Shown one piece after another: positions 1 to 9,397 of a stretch of DNA of 64,000 nucleotides. Every line of letters starts with the position of its first letter. The first letter of the stretch is position 1. The stretch is taken from NCBI GenBank assembly GCA_916048055.1, contig CAJZHL010000028.1, positions 1,116,001 to 1,180,000 on the forward strand. Direction: 5' to 3'. The notes beneath the pieces are model-generated. The model ran no database searches. It was not told the DNA's origin and saw only the letters and a list, made by a program, of their open reading frames with translations. Both the position numbers and the translations under genes were made by a program. Origin of the DNA: Pedinophyceae sp. YPF-701. Its lineage: Eukaryota > Chlorophyta > Pedinophyceae.

Positions 1-359
1 TGCGGAGTGGATGTGGGTGCGAAAGATGCAGGGTAGGGCCGAAAACGCTGTTGAGCGCGCGCAAGGACGGCGCGGGGGCAGCGTTAGCAGCTGGAGGGTC
101 GATGGAGCGGCGCTCGCATCGCAGAACGCGCTGACCTGACCATAATACAGAAGCACGTCGACGGCCCTCTTGCGTTCCCGCTCATCCAAGGCTCGCAGTC
201 CGTCACCGCGTCGTACACCTCGTAGACCAGGCTCTCGTAGTCCAAGCCCCTCTTTACCAGCTCCTGGTAATACAACGAAGAGAGCACGTTCTGAAACAGA
301 ACCTTCTCCATGTTGAAGGTGGCCTTGTGCGTGCCATAGATCTCCATCGGGTCCCCCAT
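1..359 (-). CDS. Prp38-family pre-mRNA splicing factor, first exon (partial)
   Basis: Seen: the first coding exon runs 359 to about 136 on the minus strand and the gene leaves the left edge. It encodes a start MGDPMEIYG, then NMEKVLFQNVLSSLYYQEL and EPWMSGNARGPST, the conserved opening of Prp38-domain proteins. The match is closer to the PRPF38B branch (EPWMSGN..GPS, then an FCLLYR-like stretch) than to yeast Prp38. The probable donor is CAG|GTCAGC at 136/135, phase 2; bases 1-135 look like intron. Known: Prp38 proteins belong to the U4/U6.U5 tri-snRNP or B complex and are needed for spliceosome activation in the nucleus. Inferred: only the N-terminal 75 or so residues lie here, so any RS-rich tail cannot be judged. 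The start is the first Met before the conserved block. Confidence 0.75.
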
Positions 360-691
360 CGCGCCCGAGGCGCCTCCACGCAGCCTGGCCGCCCCTCGCT
401 CACCCCGCGTCTGACACAGCGACGCGCCAAGCGGACGTCCGCGACCGCCCAAGTCTTCACCGACAAATCGTGCACCCGGCGCGCCGCTGCGCCTCCCCGT
501 GCAACCCTCAAGCTGGCGCAGGGGGAGTCGAGGCACACTACACACTCCCCTGACGCACGCGACGGGCACAGCGGACCGCAGCCGCACCCACACCCCAGCG
601 GGATGCTTCGCTGCCAGGAAGCCCTCCCTCCCGCGCGTGGCCTTTCCTCTCACTGCTGCTAGTCACACTGCGTAGGATGCGCGTCATGGGG
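360..691. other. Spacer upstream of the Prp38-like gene and downstream of PEX12
   Basis: No supported coding sequence. It must hold the promoter of the Prp38-like gene (leftward) and the 3' end of PEX12 (also leftward). No TATA box or other clear motif seen. Confidence 0.4.
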
Positions 692-2333
692 TCACTGCAG
701 GAACAGGCGCCGCACGTGCTCCTCGCCGGCGGGCGTGTGCGTGATCGGGCAGCACCGGTGCTCCCGCGTCCACGCCATCAAGCACGTGTAGCAGAACAGA
801 TACCCCGACCGCGCGCACACCGCAGGGTTGCTGCGGGTCTGACAGCACAGCGGGCACGTGCGCGGGTCGGCCGGGATCGAAACGTGCCGCTTCGCGCCGC
901 CCGCCTTCTCGCTTCCCGCGGGCGGCGGCGGCGCAGGGGACGGCGCGGGCGGCGGCGGCGGCGGCGCCGCTGGCGGCGCTGCACCTACGTGCTCCTCGCC
1001 CGTGACGTACCACCACTCGATCGCCTTGAACGCCAGCACGGAGATGACCAGCGCGCCCTGCGCGCAATCAGACGCCCAGTGCGCCGCCCTGCAGCACGAG
1101 GGATCCACGGAGAGTCGTCAGTCATGTGCGATGCAGCGCACCTCGCCGGCGACGCGTGTGAGGGCCGCGGGGCGTGCCTGACGGCGAACTCCCGGATCGG
1201 GCCGACGATGTTGCCGGCCATGCGCGCCTGCGCCGTGGCCTGCGCTCGCGCGGCTCGCGTGCGCGCCTGCATGAGCCGCGCGTCTGTTGCGGTGGCGCGC
1301 CGCAGCCGCACGCCCGCGAGGCGGTGCTCCGGCGCGAAGTACGTCCCGAGCTCGAGCAAGTACGCCACCTGGTACGCCAGCCGCAGGCCCTCCCAGCCCA
1401 CGTGGACGACAGGGTACAAAAACAACACCACCTCAGGCCACGCGGGAGCGCTGGCAACGGCGCCGTCCACCCACCTCCGCACGCGGCGGACGGCGCGCAG
1501 GGCGACGGTCGTCATGTTCGCGGGCGGCGACGCCGCGCCGCCCTGCCCGTCGCGCTCCGAGGGCGTTGCTTCGCTGGGCGTAGTCAGCTCTCTGGCGAGG
1601 GGGGTAGCGCGGGCGTCGAGGTCCCCGCGGAGCAGCTGGAGCTCGCGGAGCTCGCGGTACGCGCGGTCGAGCTTGGTGCAGATGTACGGGAGCCAGACGA
1701 GGACCATGAGAGAGCTATGTCGATGTTGCAACCGCAGCAAGGGAATCCCCGATATCTGAAGTGGCGCTGGCGCCTGTCTGCCGTCGGCCGCGCGCCGCGC
1801 GGCGCCCGCGTCGCGCCGCCGCTGCTGCAGGAAGGGACGCTGGCCCGGTGGCCGTCGCAGGCCAACCGATCGACATTGCATGCGTGCATTCTTTGGCGAG
1901 GACAGCGCAGGCTGGGTCCGGGGGCGCACCGTCGAGGGGACGCGCTGCAGGCCGTAGAGCGTCTCAGAGAAGGACGCGTCGCTGCCGTTGAGGGCGGACG
2001 CGTGCACCAGGTGCAGCACGAGGGCGACGAGTTCATCTTGCACGTCGGACAGCACGCCCGCCCACCCGTGGCGCTCCGAGGCCGCCTGCGCGTGGATCGA
2101 GGGACGCCTCGGCGACTCTCTACTGCCTATTCCGTCAGGCGCGGCGGTCTTCGAGGCGCCGCATGCGTTCCAGGCGCGAGCGACGGGCGCACCGTGATGG
2201 CGTAGCGCACTGCCTGCGTCAACGAGGCCTCGAGGCGCTCCGCGGCGGCCATCTCGAAGAAGCTGGGCCTCAGCGGATGGTCCTCCGTGTCCATCAGGCT
2301 CTCGCCCAGCGTGACTTCCGCGGACGTGTCCAT
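692..2333 (-). CDS. PEX12: Peroxin-12, RING-type peroxisomal import ubiquitin ligase subunit
   Basis: Exons on the minus strand: 2333-2193, 2085-1930, about 1755 (or 1824) to 1183, and 1057-692; phase is 0 at each junction. The product is about 411 residues (434 with the longer exon 3), slightly above the usual 350-390. Seen: N-terminal RPSFFEMAAAERLEASL, then FSETLYGLQR, LVWLPYICTKLD, a WEGLRLAYQVAYLL membrane segment, and the C-terminal RING-like finger CPLCCQTRSNPAVCARSGYL..CYTC. Known: PEX12 acts with PEX2 and PEX10 in the peroxisomal membrane as the E3 that ubiquitinates the PEX5 receptor; its finger is degenerate and lacks some zinc ligands, as here. A proline/alanine-rich low-complexity stretch separates the last membrane segment from the finger. 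Exon 3's 5' end is the weak point: three in-phase acceptors exist. Confidence 0.85.
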
Positions 2334-2779
2334 TCTGGGGCTGTGCACACGCACTGCTAGTTGCTCTCAAGCAGCCCGTTCACGCAACCTGTCGGCGCTA
2401 CTCTCGGCGCCGCTGCTCCAGTGCTTCACCGTATATCGCTCGCGACGTTCGTTATCATGAACCCACGACGTTTGGAGCACCAGAGCCGTGCTGAGATGGA
2501 CGACTTGTCTCCGACCCGTGTCGCCGCCGGCTCATCGCACACGCGCTTCGCTCCTACGAACACGTCGATCAGCGGCCTCTGCTGGCCGCCACCGCCCGGG
2601 CTGGCCGTCAACCAGCCGCGCACGCTCCCGCCCGACCTGCGGCGCGTCCACGCCACCCAGGGGAGTCCTCGCCCCCCAGGCGCGCGCGACGGGCTCGAGG
2701 CCGCGCGCCGGCGCGGAGCACCGGGAAGAGCGCCGCTGTCGGCGGGCCGCTCGCGCCCGCGTCGCGCCTGCGCGTGACG
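2334..2779. other. Divergent spacer between PEX12 and the helicase gene
   Basis: 446 bp between two divergent start codons, so it probably holds both promoters. An open plus frame beginning ATGGACGACTTG near 2496 could be an extra 5' helicase exon, but it shows no family similarity and I did not include it. Confidence 0.35.
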
Positions 2780-5437
2780 ATGCCACCTTCCCTGGGCGCG
2801 GGGTCTAGCTCGCCCGTGACCCCTGCAGCGTCGAACTCCGTCGGACTCTCCGGCCCCGGCCCCATGTCGTTTCTTCACCGCGTTCCGGGGCGCGCGTGCG
2901 CGATGCGTGCGCGTCCGCTGTTCGCGCATGCCTGCGTCGTGCGGGCAAACCGCCAGGGAGCACCACCGCCGGCGCCGCGTAACCGCGCGCTCGCGCCGCC
3001 GCTGCTAGCGTCCGACGGCATCCCATGGCTCCAATCACGCCAGCCACGCATCGCCTGCGGGCGGAGCGTCCGGCACTCTGTCGCGGCGGCCAGTCTCGAT
3101 TCTCACACAGGCTTTCCGTCCTCCGAGCGTCGCGTCGACTACGACGCCGTCCTGGACACCCTCAGCAGCGAGCAGCGCGAAGTCATCGACGCCCCCCTCG
3201 GCGCGCCGCTGCTCGTCAACGCCGGGCCTGGCTCGGGGAAGACTCGCGTGCTGGTGGTGCGCGTGGCCGACCTCGTGCAGCGCCGCGGCGTGAAGCCGTG
3301 GACGGTCGTGGCCATCACCTTCACGAACCGCGCAGCCGTGCAGCTCAAGCAGCGCCTCCAGGACATCCTCGGGGACCGCGGCAACCTCGTCACGGCCTGC
3401 ACATTCCACTCCCTCTGCGTGCGCACCCTCCGACGGCACCTCGCCGACTTCAACGCGGCCGGCCGCACCGGTCCGTTCACGCCCACGCGCGGCCCGCGCA
3501 CGGACCGGACATTCCGCCGACCTCGGGTTCGTCCGTCTGACCTGACAGTTGGCGCCGTGTTTGTGCGTGCAGGAGCCTTCACGATCCACGACCAGGACGA
3601 CTCCGTGTCGCTCGTGCGGACGTGCCTCGTGGAGGACCTGGGCTTCGACCCGAAGGACAAGAAGAAGTCCCGGACGGTCGCGAAGGACATGCAGCGGCTG
3701 ATATCGCTCGCGAAGAGCCACTTCATATCTACGCCCATGACGGACGGCGCCGAGGCCGTCGAGGTGCTCCTGGGCGGCGGGGCCCGCGGCGAGCCCCTCC
3801 AGGGCTACAGCGGCGAGCTCACCGACGATGCGAAGCGGCGGCTGTTCGTTAAGCTCTGGGCACACTACCACCGGCGGTGCCAGCAGCTCAACGCCATCGA
3901 CTTCGACGACCTGCTCGGCCTCACGGTCGCGATGATGCGCGCCGTTCCGGACGTCGCGGACGCCGTCCGCGCCAAGTACCACCACGTGCTTGTCGACGAG
4001 GAGAGGTGCGCGCCTCGCGTTGCTGCTCTCCGTGCAAGCATGCTGCACAGGCCGGCCGGGGTGTCACACGGCGCACATGGCCGAGTGTCGAGTCCTATTT
4101 ATTTCCATTTATTGATTAATTGTTTATTCATGCACGAACGCCAGCGCCGCCAGCATTAATCGCCTCGCGTGGCCGTGGCAAGTGCAGGTATGCCAACACA
4201 GCGGCTCCGGTCGCGAACGCGCTCTTTGACGGCTTCGCCGCCGCGCTGGCTGACGAGCAGATCGCCAGCGAGGTGCGGCACATCGCGGAGCGCGCCAAGC
4301 AGCAACTGCTTGCTGACGCAGCAGCGAGGCTGGAGGACGAAGCGCACGCGCCGGCCGTCGCGCTGCTGGCAGCGACGCTCGTCGGGCGTGGCGTCGAGGA
4401 CGTGGGGGACTCTCAGGACCTGTCTGACATCGCTGCGCTCTGTCCCCCCCTGCCAGACCACGTCGCGCAGGCGCTGAAGCCGCGCGCGCGTTCCGCGCTG
4501 ACCAAGTTCCGCTGCATGATGTTCGCGCTGGCAGTTCTGCTGCGCCTCGGCCCGCCAGGTATCGCGCGTCGCGTATACAAGCTGATGCTCGGCGTGACGG
4601 GATACGCGGAGTTCCTGGACCAGGGCAAGCTGGACCGCGGCAGCGGCGCGCCGTCGCGCGAGGCGTCGGAGCGGCGGCGCGAGAACGTGAGCGTCGTCGC
4701 GCAGGAGCTGGGGGCGTTCCCTGACCGCGTGCGGCGGGACGACACGACCGAGGTGGAGCTCGCGAGTGGGCTTGACACCGTGGTCGCGTTCCTACAGGAG
4801 GCGCAGCTGCAGACGCAGGGGACGGAGGAGGCGACGCAGGGCGACGAGGTGCGCCGATGCCGCACGCGCCTGCGTCGTCGTCGTGGTCCCGAAGTTATAT
4901 CTTTGCTCGCATTGCTTGTTGTTGTGTGCGGCTGGAGGGGGCGCTGCATCCCTGCGTGCGGGGGTGTGCCGGCGTCTCGGGCGGCGCGGCTGCGTGTGCC
5001 GACTGTTTCGCGTCGCCGCTGCGTCGTTGCAGGACAAGGTGACGCTGGTGACGATGCACGCCGCCAAGGGGCTGGAGTACCACACAGTGTTCCTGTGCGC
5101 GTGCACGGACGACATCGTGCCGCACTACAACACCGACAACGAGCCGGAGGAGCGCAGGCTCTTCTACGTCGGGGCCACGCGGGCGGAGCGCAGGCTCCTC
5201 GTCACCTTTAGCACCCTGCACTATCTAGACACCCACCGCCTGACCAAGGTCTCGCGCTACGTGACGCAGGCGCAGCGCCGTGGCGCGGACGTCGCGCCCG
5301 TCACGAAGGTCGCTGAGATGGTGCTGCAGCGGTCTCAGCAAGCTGACGCGCCGGACGCACACGCCCCGTCACAGCACGTGCCCCCGCACGGCAGGCGCAC
5401 CCGCGGTGCTCCCGGAGGCTGGACGCCCCGGCGATGA
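2780..5437 (+). CDS. UvrD/SRS2-type superfamily 1 DNA helicase lacking motifs III and IV
   Basis: Exons 2780-3470, 3573-4005, 4188-4848 and 5033-5437; phases 1, 2, 0 all close and give 729 residues. Seen in order: the Q-like block LSSEQREVIDAPLGAPLLVN, Walker A AGPGSGKT, motif Ia ITFTNRAA, TFHSLCVRTLR, FDDLL, motif II HVLVDEE; then after the intron the 2B-region residues, motif V VTMHAAKGLE and motif VI EERRLFYVGATRAERRLL. Known: family members unwind DNA 3'-5' and SRS2 strips Rad51. Missing: everything normally between the VDE and the 2B region, that is the QDTN tail of motif II, the GDDDQSIYG block (III) and the arginine of motif IV, usually about 250 residues. The intron 4006-4187 that replaces it has a 60-bp AT-rich patch. 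Without these motifs ATPase activity is unlikely. Either exons were lost or the assembly is collapsed here. The start is the first ATG in the frame; an N-terminal organelle presequence is possible. Confidence 0.8.
4095..4160. other. AT-rich patch inside the helicase intron
   Basis: About 65 bp (TATTTATTTCC, TTGATTAATTG, TTTATTCATG) are strongly AT-rich in an otherwise about 70% GC neighbourhood. It lies in the intron that sits exactly where the helicase has lost its motif III-IV exons, so it may mark a deletion or insertion junction. Confidence 0.6.
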
Positions 5438-5547
5438 CAGCGCTGCGCTGTAACGAAGGCATCGCGCCGTACAACGCGCTATGAATGCGACAGCGTCGAT
5501 CACAACGGCACGCGCGGCCGTACGCCTCACATGTTTCAGGGCCCAAA

Positions 5548-5667
5548 GCCCACTTCAGCGCGGAGGTATGCACCTGCTTCAGGCTCGCGTGCACCCAGCG
5601 ACGATGAAGCTGGACGCCGGGTGCACGAGAGCCTGAAGCAGGTGAATACCTCCGCGCTGAAGTGGGC
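5548..5667. repeat. 49-bp inverted repeat with 22-nt loop
   Basis: Left arm 5548-5596 (starts GCCCACTTCAGCGCGG) and right arm 5619-5667 (ends GCTGAAGTGGGC) pair with two mismatches. The loop is 5597-5618. A transcript from either strand would fold into a near-perfect 49-bp stem. Confidence 0.9.
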
Positions 5668-5800
5668 GGGCGCCGTCCGGCTCACCAACGGGGCGCTCAA
5701 GGACCTGCGGGGGTGGGCGCGCATCGGCCAGCGCGAGCACACTGGGCCGATCTGGTTGGATCCTCGGGAAGCGACGATGAAGAATGTGACACCTCATGCT
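5548..5800 (+). mobile_element. Relic retroelement pol fragment (reverse transcriptase/RNase H junction) with inverted duplication
   Basis: A plus-strand frame reads LTNGALKDLRGWARIG then GPIWLDPREAT, resembling the thumb/RNase H connection of Ty3- or DIRS-like elements (family pattern: L...AL.DL.WW...GRPIW). It is a fragment only, clearly broken and probably old; no terminal repeats or other domains are visible. Its left part (5619-5667) is present as an inverted copy at 5548-5596, 47 of 49 positions matching, with a 22-nt loop. Family assignment is tentative. Confidence 0.4.
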
Positions 5801-5807
5801 GTCACGA

Positions 5808-6966
5808 TTATCCTGGCCCTGGAGTCAGGTCGCAGTCGTCGAACATCGTCGCCATGTTGAGCTTGCGCGCGGGCGTTTCCTGCGCCGCGTGCGCCGCGTG
5901 CAGCCCCGCCGCGGGCTTGTCCCCACAGGTCACCGCGCCCCGCGCAGGCGCCGGCAAACTCCCCCCCGCGCCCACCGCGGCCCGCGCCACCGCGCCACCC
6001 GTCGTCCGCGCACCGTTCGCGTCCCCGGCAACCGCGTCGCCCGCCTCGTTGATCCGCCGCCGCGTCCTCGGCGGCTCACTCCCGCTGTCATTTCCCTGCC
6101 CCGCATCGCCGTTCGCGCCCCCGCCGCTGCCCGACGCCTTCTCGTCCTGCGACCGCCCGTGCGGCAGCCGCTCCATCGGCGTGTCCGCGACGCCGCCCGT
6201 GAAGTACGGGTGCGCCAGCACCTCCGCCACCGTCGGGCGCGCCGCAGGATTCCACCGTAGCATGCGCCCGAGGAGGTCGAGCGCCGCGGGTGACGCGCCC
6301 GGGACGATCGACGACAGGGGCACGGGCGCCTTCTGCGCTCGCATGGGCGTCGCGGGCCGCGGTGCTCAGGGCACGGCCGCGCAATTTGTGGAAAACATGT
6401 TTGTCGCTCGTCCAAGAGGGCGCAGACGTGCGGGGGGACTCACCCGCTCGCGCGGGACCATGACGGCGTTCGGGAGCGCGGTGAGGTCGGGCCAGTCGGA
6501 CTTGGTGGGCGACCCGAGCGTGTCCAGTATCCTGCCCAGCACGCCCAGCTCGCTGCCCGCCACAAACAGCGGCTTGCGCCGGTACAGCTCGGCGATGCAG
6601 CAGCCGAGCGCCCACACGTCCGCGGCGAGGCCGTACTTGCGCGCCCCGAGCAGGAGCTCCGGCGAGCGGTACCAAATGTTAAACACTTGAGGGGAGTACC
6701 TCGTGTTGGGGGACCCGAAGGTTCGCGACAGGCCGAAGTCGATGAGCTTGAGGCGGCCGTCCTGGCCGAACAAGAAGTTGTTCGGCTTGATGTCTCGGTG
6801 GATGACGTGGCGCTCGTGGCAGTGCGCGAGGCCCAGCGCGGCCATCCGCGCATACGCTTTCACGTCTGCGAACGCAGCGACACGAACACGCGAAGCTGTC
6901 TGGCTGGCGCGAACGCAGGCGGCCGCGGCGCGCGCTCGCGGCGCCCGCGCCTCCGCCGGCAGGGCA

Positions 6967-6997
<31 letters not shown>

Positions 6998-7545
6998 TCG
7001 CACCGGCTTCCGACACGCTGAGCGATCTGTCGGTGATGACGTGCTCGAGGTTGTTGTGGCAGTACTCAAGCACGAGCCAGATGTTGTCCTTGTGCACGAA
7101 CGAATCGTACAGCCGCACGACGTACTCGGAGTCGAGCTCCTGCGCAAACACACGCACACCGCAGCGCGCATGTCATCATCGTCGTCTCAGAACGCAAGCC
7201 TGCGTCGTTCCCGCCCGCGTCGGGTCTCAGGCAACTACCGCACGCGCTTCGGTGCGCGGCCGCGGCCACAGGGCCCCGGCAGATGCCGCCCGGCGCCCGA
7301 GGCAGCACAGCACCCTTGGAGTGGGACCACGGCGTCGCGCGGCGCGTGCGCGCGTCGAGGCAGCGCCGGCGGACCTTGAGAAGCTTGATTTCCCGGATCG
7401 CCGTGCGGTCGATGCCTTCCTTGTCTCTGTGCCGCATAAGGACCTTCTTCATCGCAACCACGCGCCCCGTCGCCCTCTCCACGCCCCTGTACACCACACC
7501 GTACGTACCGTCGCCCAGCTTCTCCCCCTTCTCGTACCTATCCAT
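5808..7545 (-). CDS. CDK7: Cyclin-dependent kinase 7 / CDKD (CDK-activating kinase)
   Basis: Exons 7545-7375, 7139-7004, 6865-6444 and 6332-5808; phases 0, 1, 0 close and give 417 residues. Seen: glycine loop [11 protein letters not shown], catalytic lysine AMKKV, helix [51 protein letters not shown], and a C-lobe ending in LAHPYFTGG. The APELLFGAR-type loop and GSPN in the T-loop are CDK7 hallmarks. Known: CDK7 with cyclin H and MAT1 phosphorylates cell-cycle CDKs and, in TFIIH, the RNA polymerase II tail. Differences: the T-loop phospho-threonine position is Ser in RYSPQV, and the usual VTRWYR is FNIWYR. A roughly 100-residue low-complexity tail (Gly, Ala, Asn) follows the kinase domain. 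Intron 2 carries a GTGC microsatellite. Divergent from CLPP. Confidence 0.85.
6969..6999. repeat. GTGC tetranucleotide microsatellite
   Basis: About seven tandem GTGC/GCGT units in intron 2 of the CDK7 gene. The unit equals the common donor string of this genome's introns, so several in-register cryptic donors exist on the plus strand, but not on the transcribed sense strand. Confidence 0.85.
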
Positions 7546-8128
7546 CCTGCCGCCCGCCCGTGCCGAGCTCGCCCTCGCAGCCCCACTACGGGCCCCGCGC
7601 GGTGCCCTGACGAGAAACAGCGCAGAGCGGGAGCCGTGCGGGGGGCGAAACGGGCCCGCCTGCCTGCCGACAATCCACAGCCGCCGAGGCCAGGCCTCCC
7701 GCGCGCCAGCGGGATTCCGACCCCGAGGCCTGGCGCGACGAGATCGACGGCCACACAACGCTGGGGAGCTCTTCCGCTATTACGCTCCGACGCGGGCGCG
7801 CTCAGGACCGAACGCCTGCCGAGCGATGAGCGGTCGTGTGTTCGGTCCGGGCCGCGTCGACGCGGGCGGCAATGTGGTCCCCGGCTGCGCGTCTGCCCTG
7901 AGCAAGCAGACAGCCCCTGGAGTCAGGTTGCTCGCGAACGGGGGACTTCACAGCGTGGGGCGCGGCGGGCCCGGCACTGTGGGCCGACTGCGGATCGGGA
8001 GGCATTGGACGCAGCCGTCAGGGGCAGCTCGGTGCGCGGGACTCGAAGCTCGGTTTCACCCCCAGAGTGGTTGCATCTTGCGCAGCTTGCGCGGGGAGTT
8101 GGGCTTTTCGCGCCGCGCTAGCGATAGA
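7546..8128. promoter_or_regulatory. Divergent promoter region, CDK7 / CLPP
   Basis: 583 bp between two start codons pointing away from each other. It must contain both 5' UTRs and core promoters; no TATA-like or repeated element stands out. Confidence 0.4.
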
Positions 8129-9397
8129 ATGAAGTCGGCTCGTCTCAGCACGCGCGCGGCGGCCCCCGCTGCGGGGCGCGCGACGGCTAGGAGGTGCTCG
8201 GGTCAGAAGCCCCGTTCTCATCCATCGCTCCGGGCGCTCCCTCAGGGCTCGGGCGAGCAGCCGCTGATCATCAGCGGGCAGCCCACGATGGCTCCTCGCA
8301 CCCAGGACATGGCAGGCGACCCGTTCGGCCTGCTGCTGAAGAAGCGGATCATTTTCCTGGGCGGCGAGGTGACGGACTTCTCCGCGGACGCCGTGGTGTC
8401 GCAGCTGCTCCTCCTCGACGCCCAGGACCCCACGGAAGATATTAAGCTCTTCATCAACTCGCCCGGCGGCTCCGTCACCGCCGGCATGGGCATCTACGAC
8501 GCCATGAAGATGTGCCGTGCCGACGTCTCCACCGTCTGCTTCGGGCTCGCAGGCAAGCGCCGCCCCCGCCACCTGCTCCACCGCCCGCACATCCCGGCCC
8601 GACCACCCCCCCACCCACGTCCGCTCCTCCTCTGCGCCCACGCACCCCCCGAAGCTCCACCACCCGGGCTCCCCACCCACCGCGCCTCCCCGCGCTCGCA
8701 CGCCGTCAACTCAGCCCCGCCCCGGCCCCCCGCGCCCCACCCACGCCCCGCGCATCCCGTTGCGCACCGCGCCGGGCCTCCTCCGCCGCTCCACGCCCCT
8801 CACGGCGCTCTCTCACCCACGCATACACGCAGCCTCCATGGGTGCGTTCCTGCTCGGCGCCGGCACGAAGGGCAAGCGCGCGTCGATGCCCAACTCGCGC
8901 ATCATGATCCACCAGCCCCTCGGCGGCGCGTCCGGCCAGGCGGTCGACATTGAGATCCAGGCGCGCGAGATCATGTACCACAAGGCCAACCTCAACCGCA
9001 TCATGTCCGAGTGCACCGGGCAGCCGATCGACCGCATCGACGAGGACACCGACCGCGACAGGTACGCGGCGCCGCCGCGCGCGCGCCCCGCTCGCCGCGC
9101 CCGCGCCCGGCGTGCGTGCGTGAGTGTGTGCGGTGTGTTGCGACGGCGGCCGTCCGGCGGGGTGCGCGCAGGTACATGTCGCCGATCGAGGCGGTGGAGT
9201 ACGGTCTGATCGACTACGTCATCGGCGGGGAGGACAAGACGTACAAGATCACGGGCGACACGCGCGCGTTCCCTAAGACGAAGGAGCAGTACGTGTCGGG
9301 GGGCGACGAGGCCGAGGACGGGTCGAGCGGGTCGCGCTTCAAGAAGCCGCTCGAGCCGTACACGGACGGCATCAACAAGGACCTCGACCGGAAGTGA
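8129..9397 (+). CDS. CLPP: Plastid ATP-dependent Clp protease proteolytic subunit ClpP
   Basis: Exons 8129-8552, 8833-9061 and 9172-9397; phases close and give 292 residues. Seen: an Arg/Ser/Ala-rich N-terminus ([20 protein letters not shown]) that looks like a chloroplast transit peptide, [37 protein letters not shown], catalytic Ser in the re-joined [14 protein letters not shown], His in MIHQPLGG, Asp in [11 protein letters not shown], and the YGLIDYVI end. All three catalytic residues are present, so this is an active ClpP, not a ClpR. Known: it forms the tetradecameric stromal protease fed by ClpC. The first intron is GC-AG (exon ends AG|GCAAGC) and splits the codon just before the catalytic serine. 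A TGTAA-type polyadenylation signal candidate lies near 9570. Confidence 0.92.
8553..8832 (+). other. GC-AG intron in CLPP
   Basis: The donor is AG|GCAAGC and the acceptor ACGCAG|CC. Joining restores GLAASMGA exactly, and no GT donor gives this protein. The intron is strikingly C-rich on the sense strand. Confidence 0.85.
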
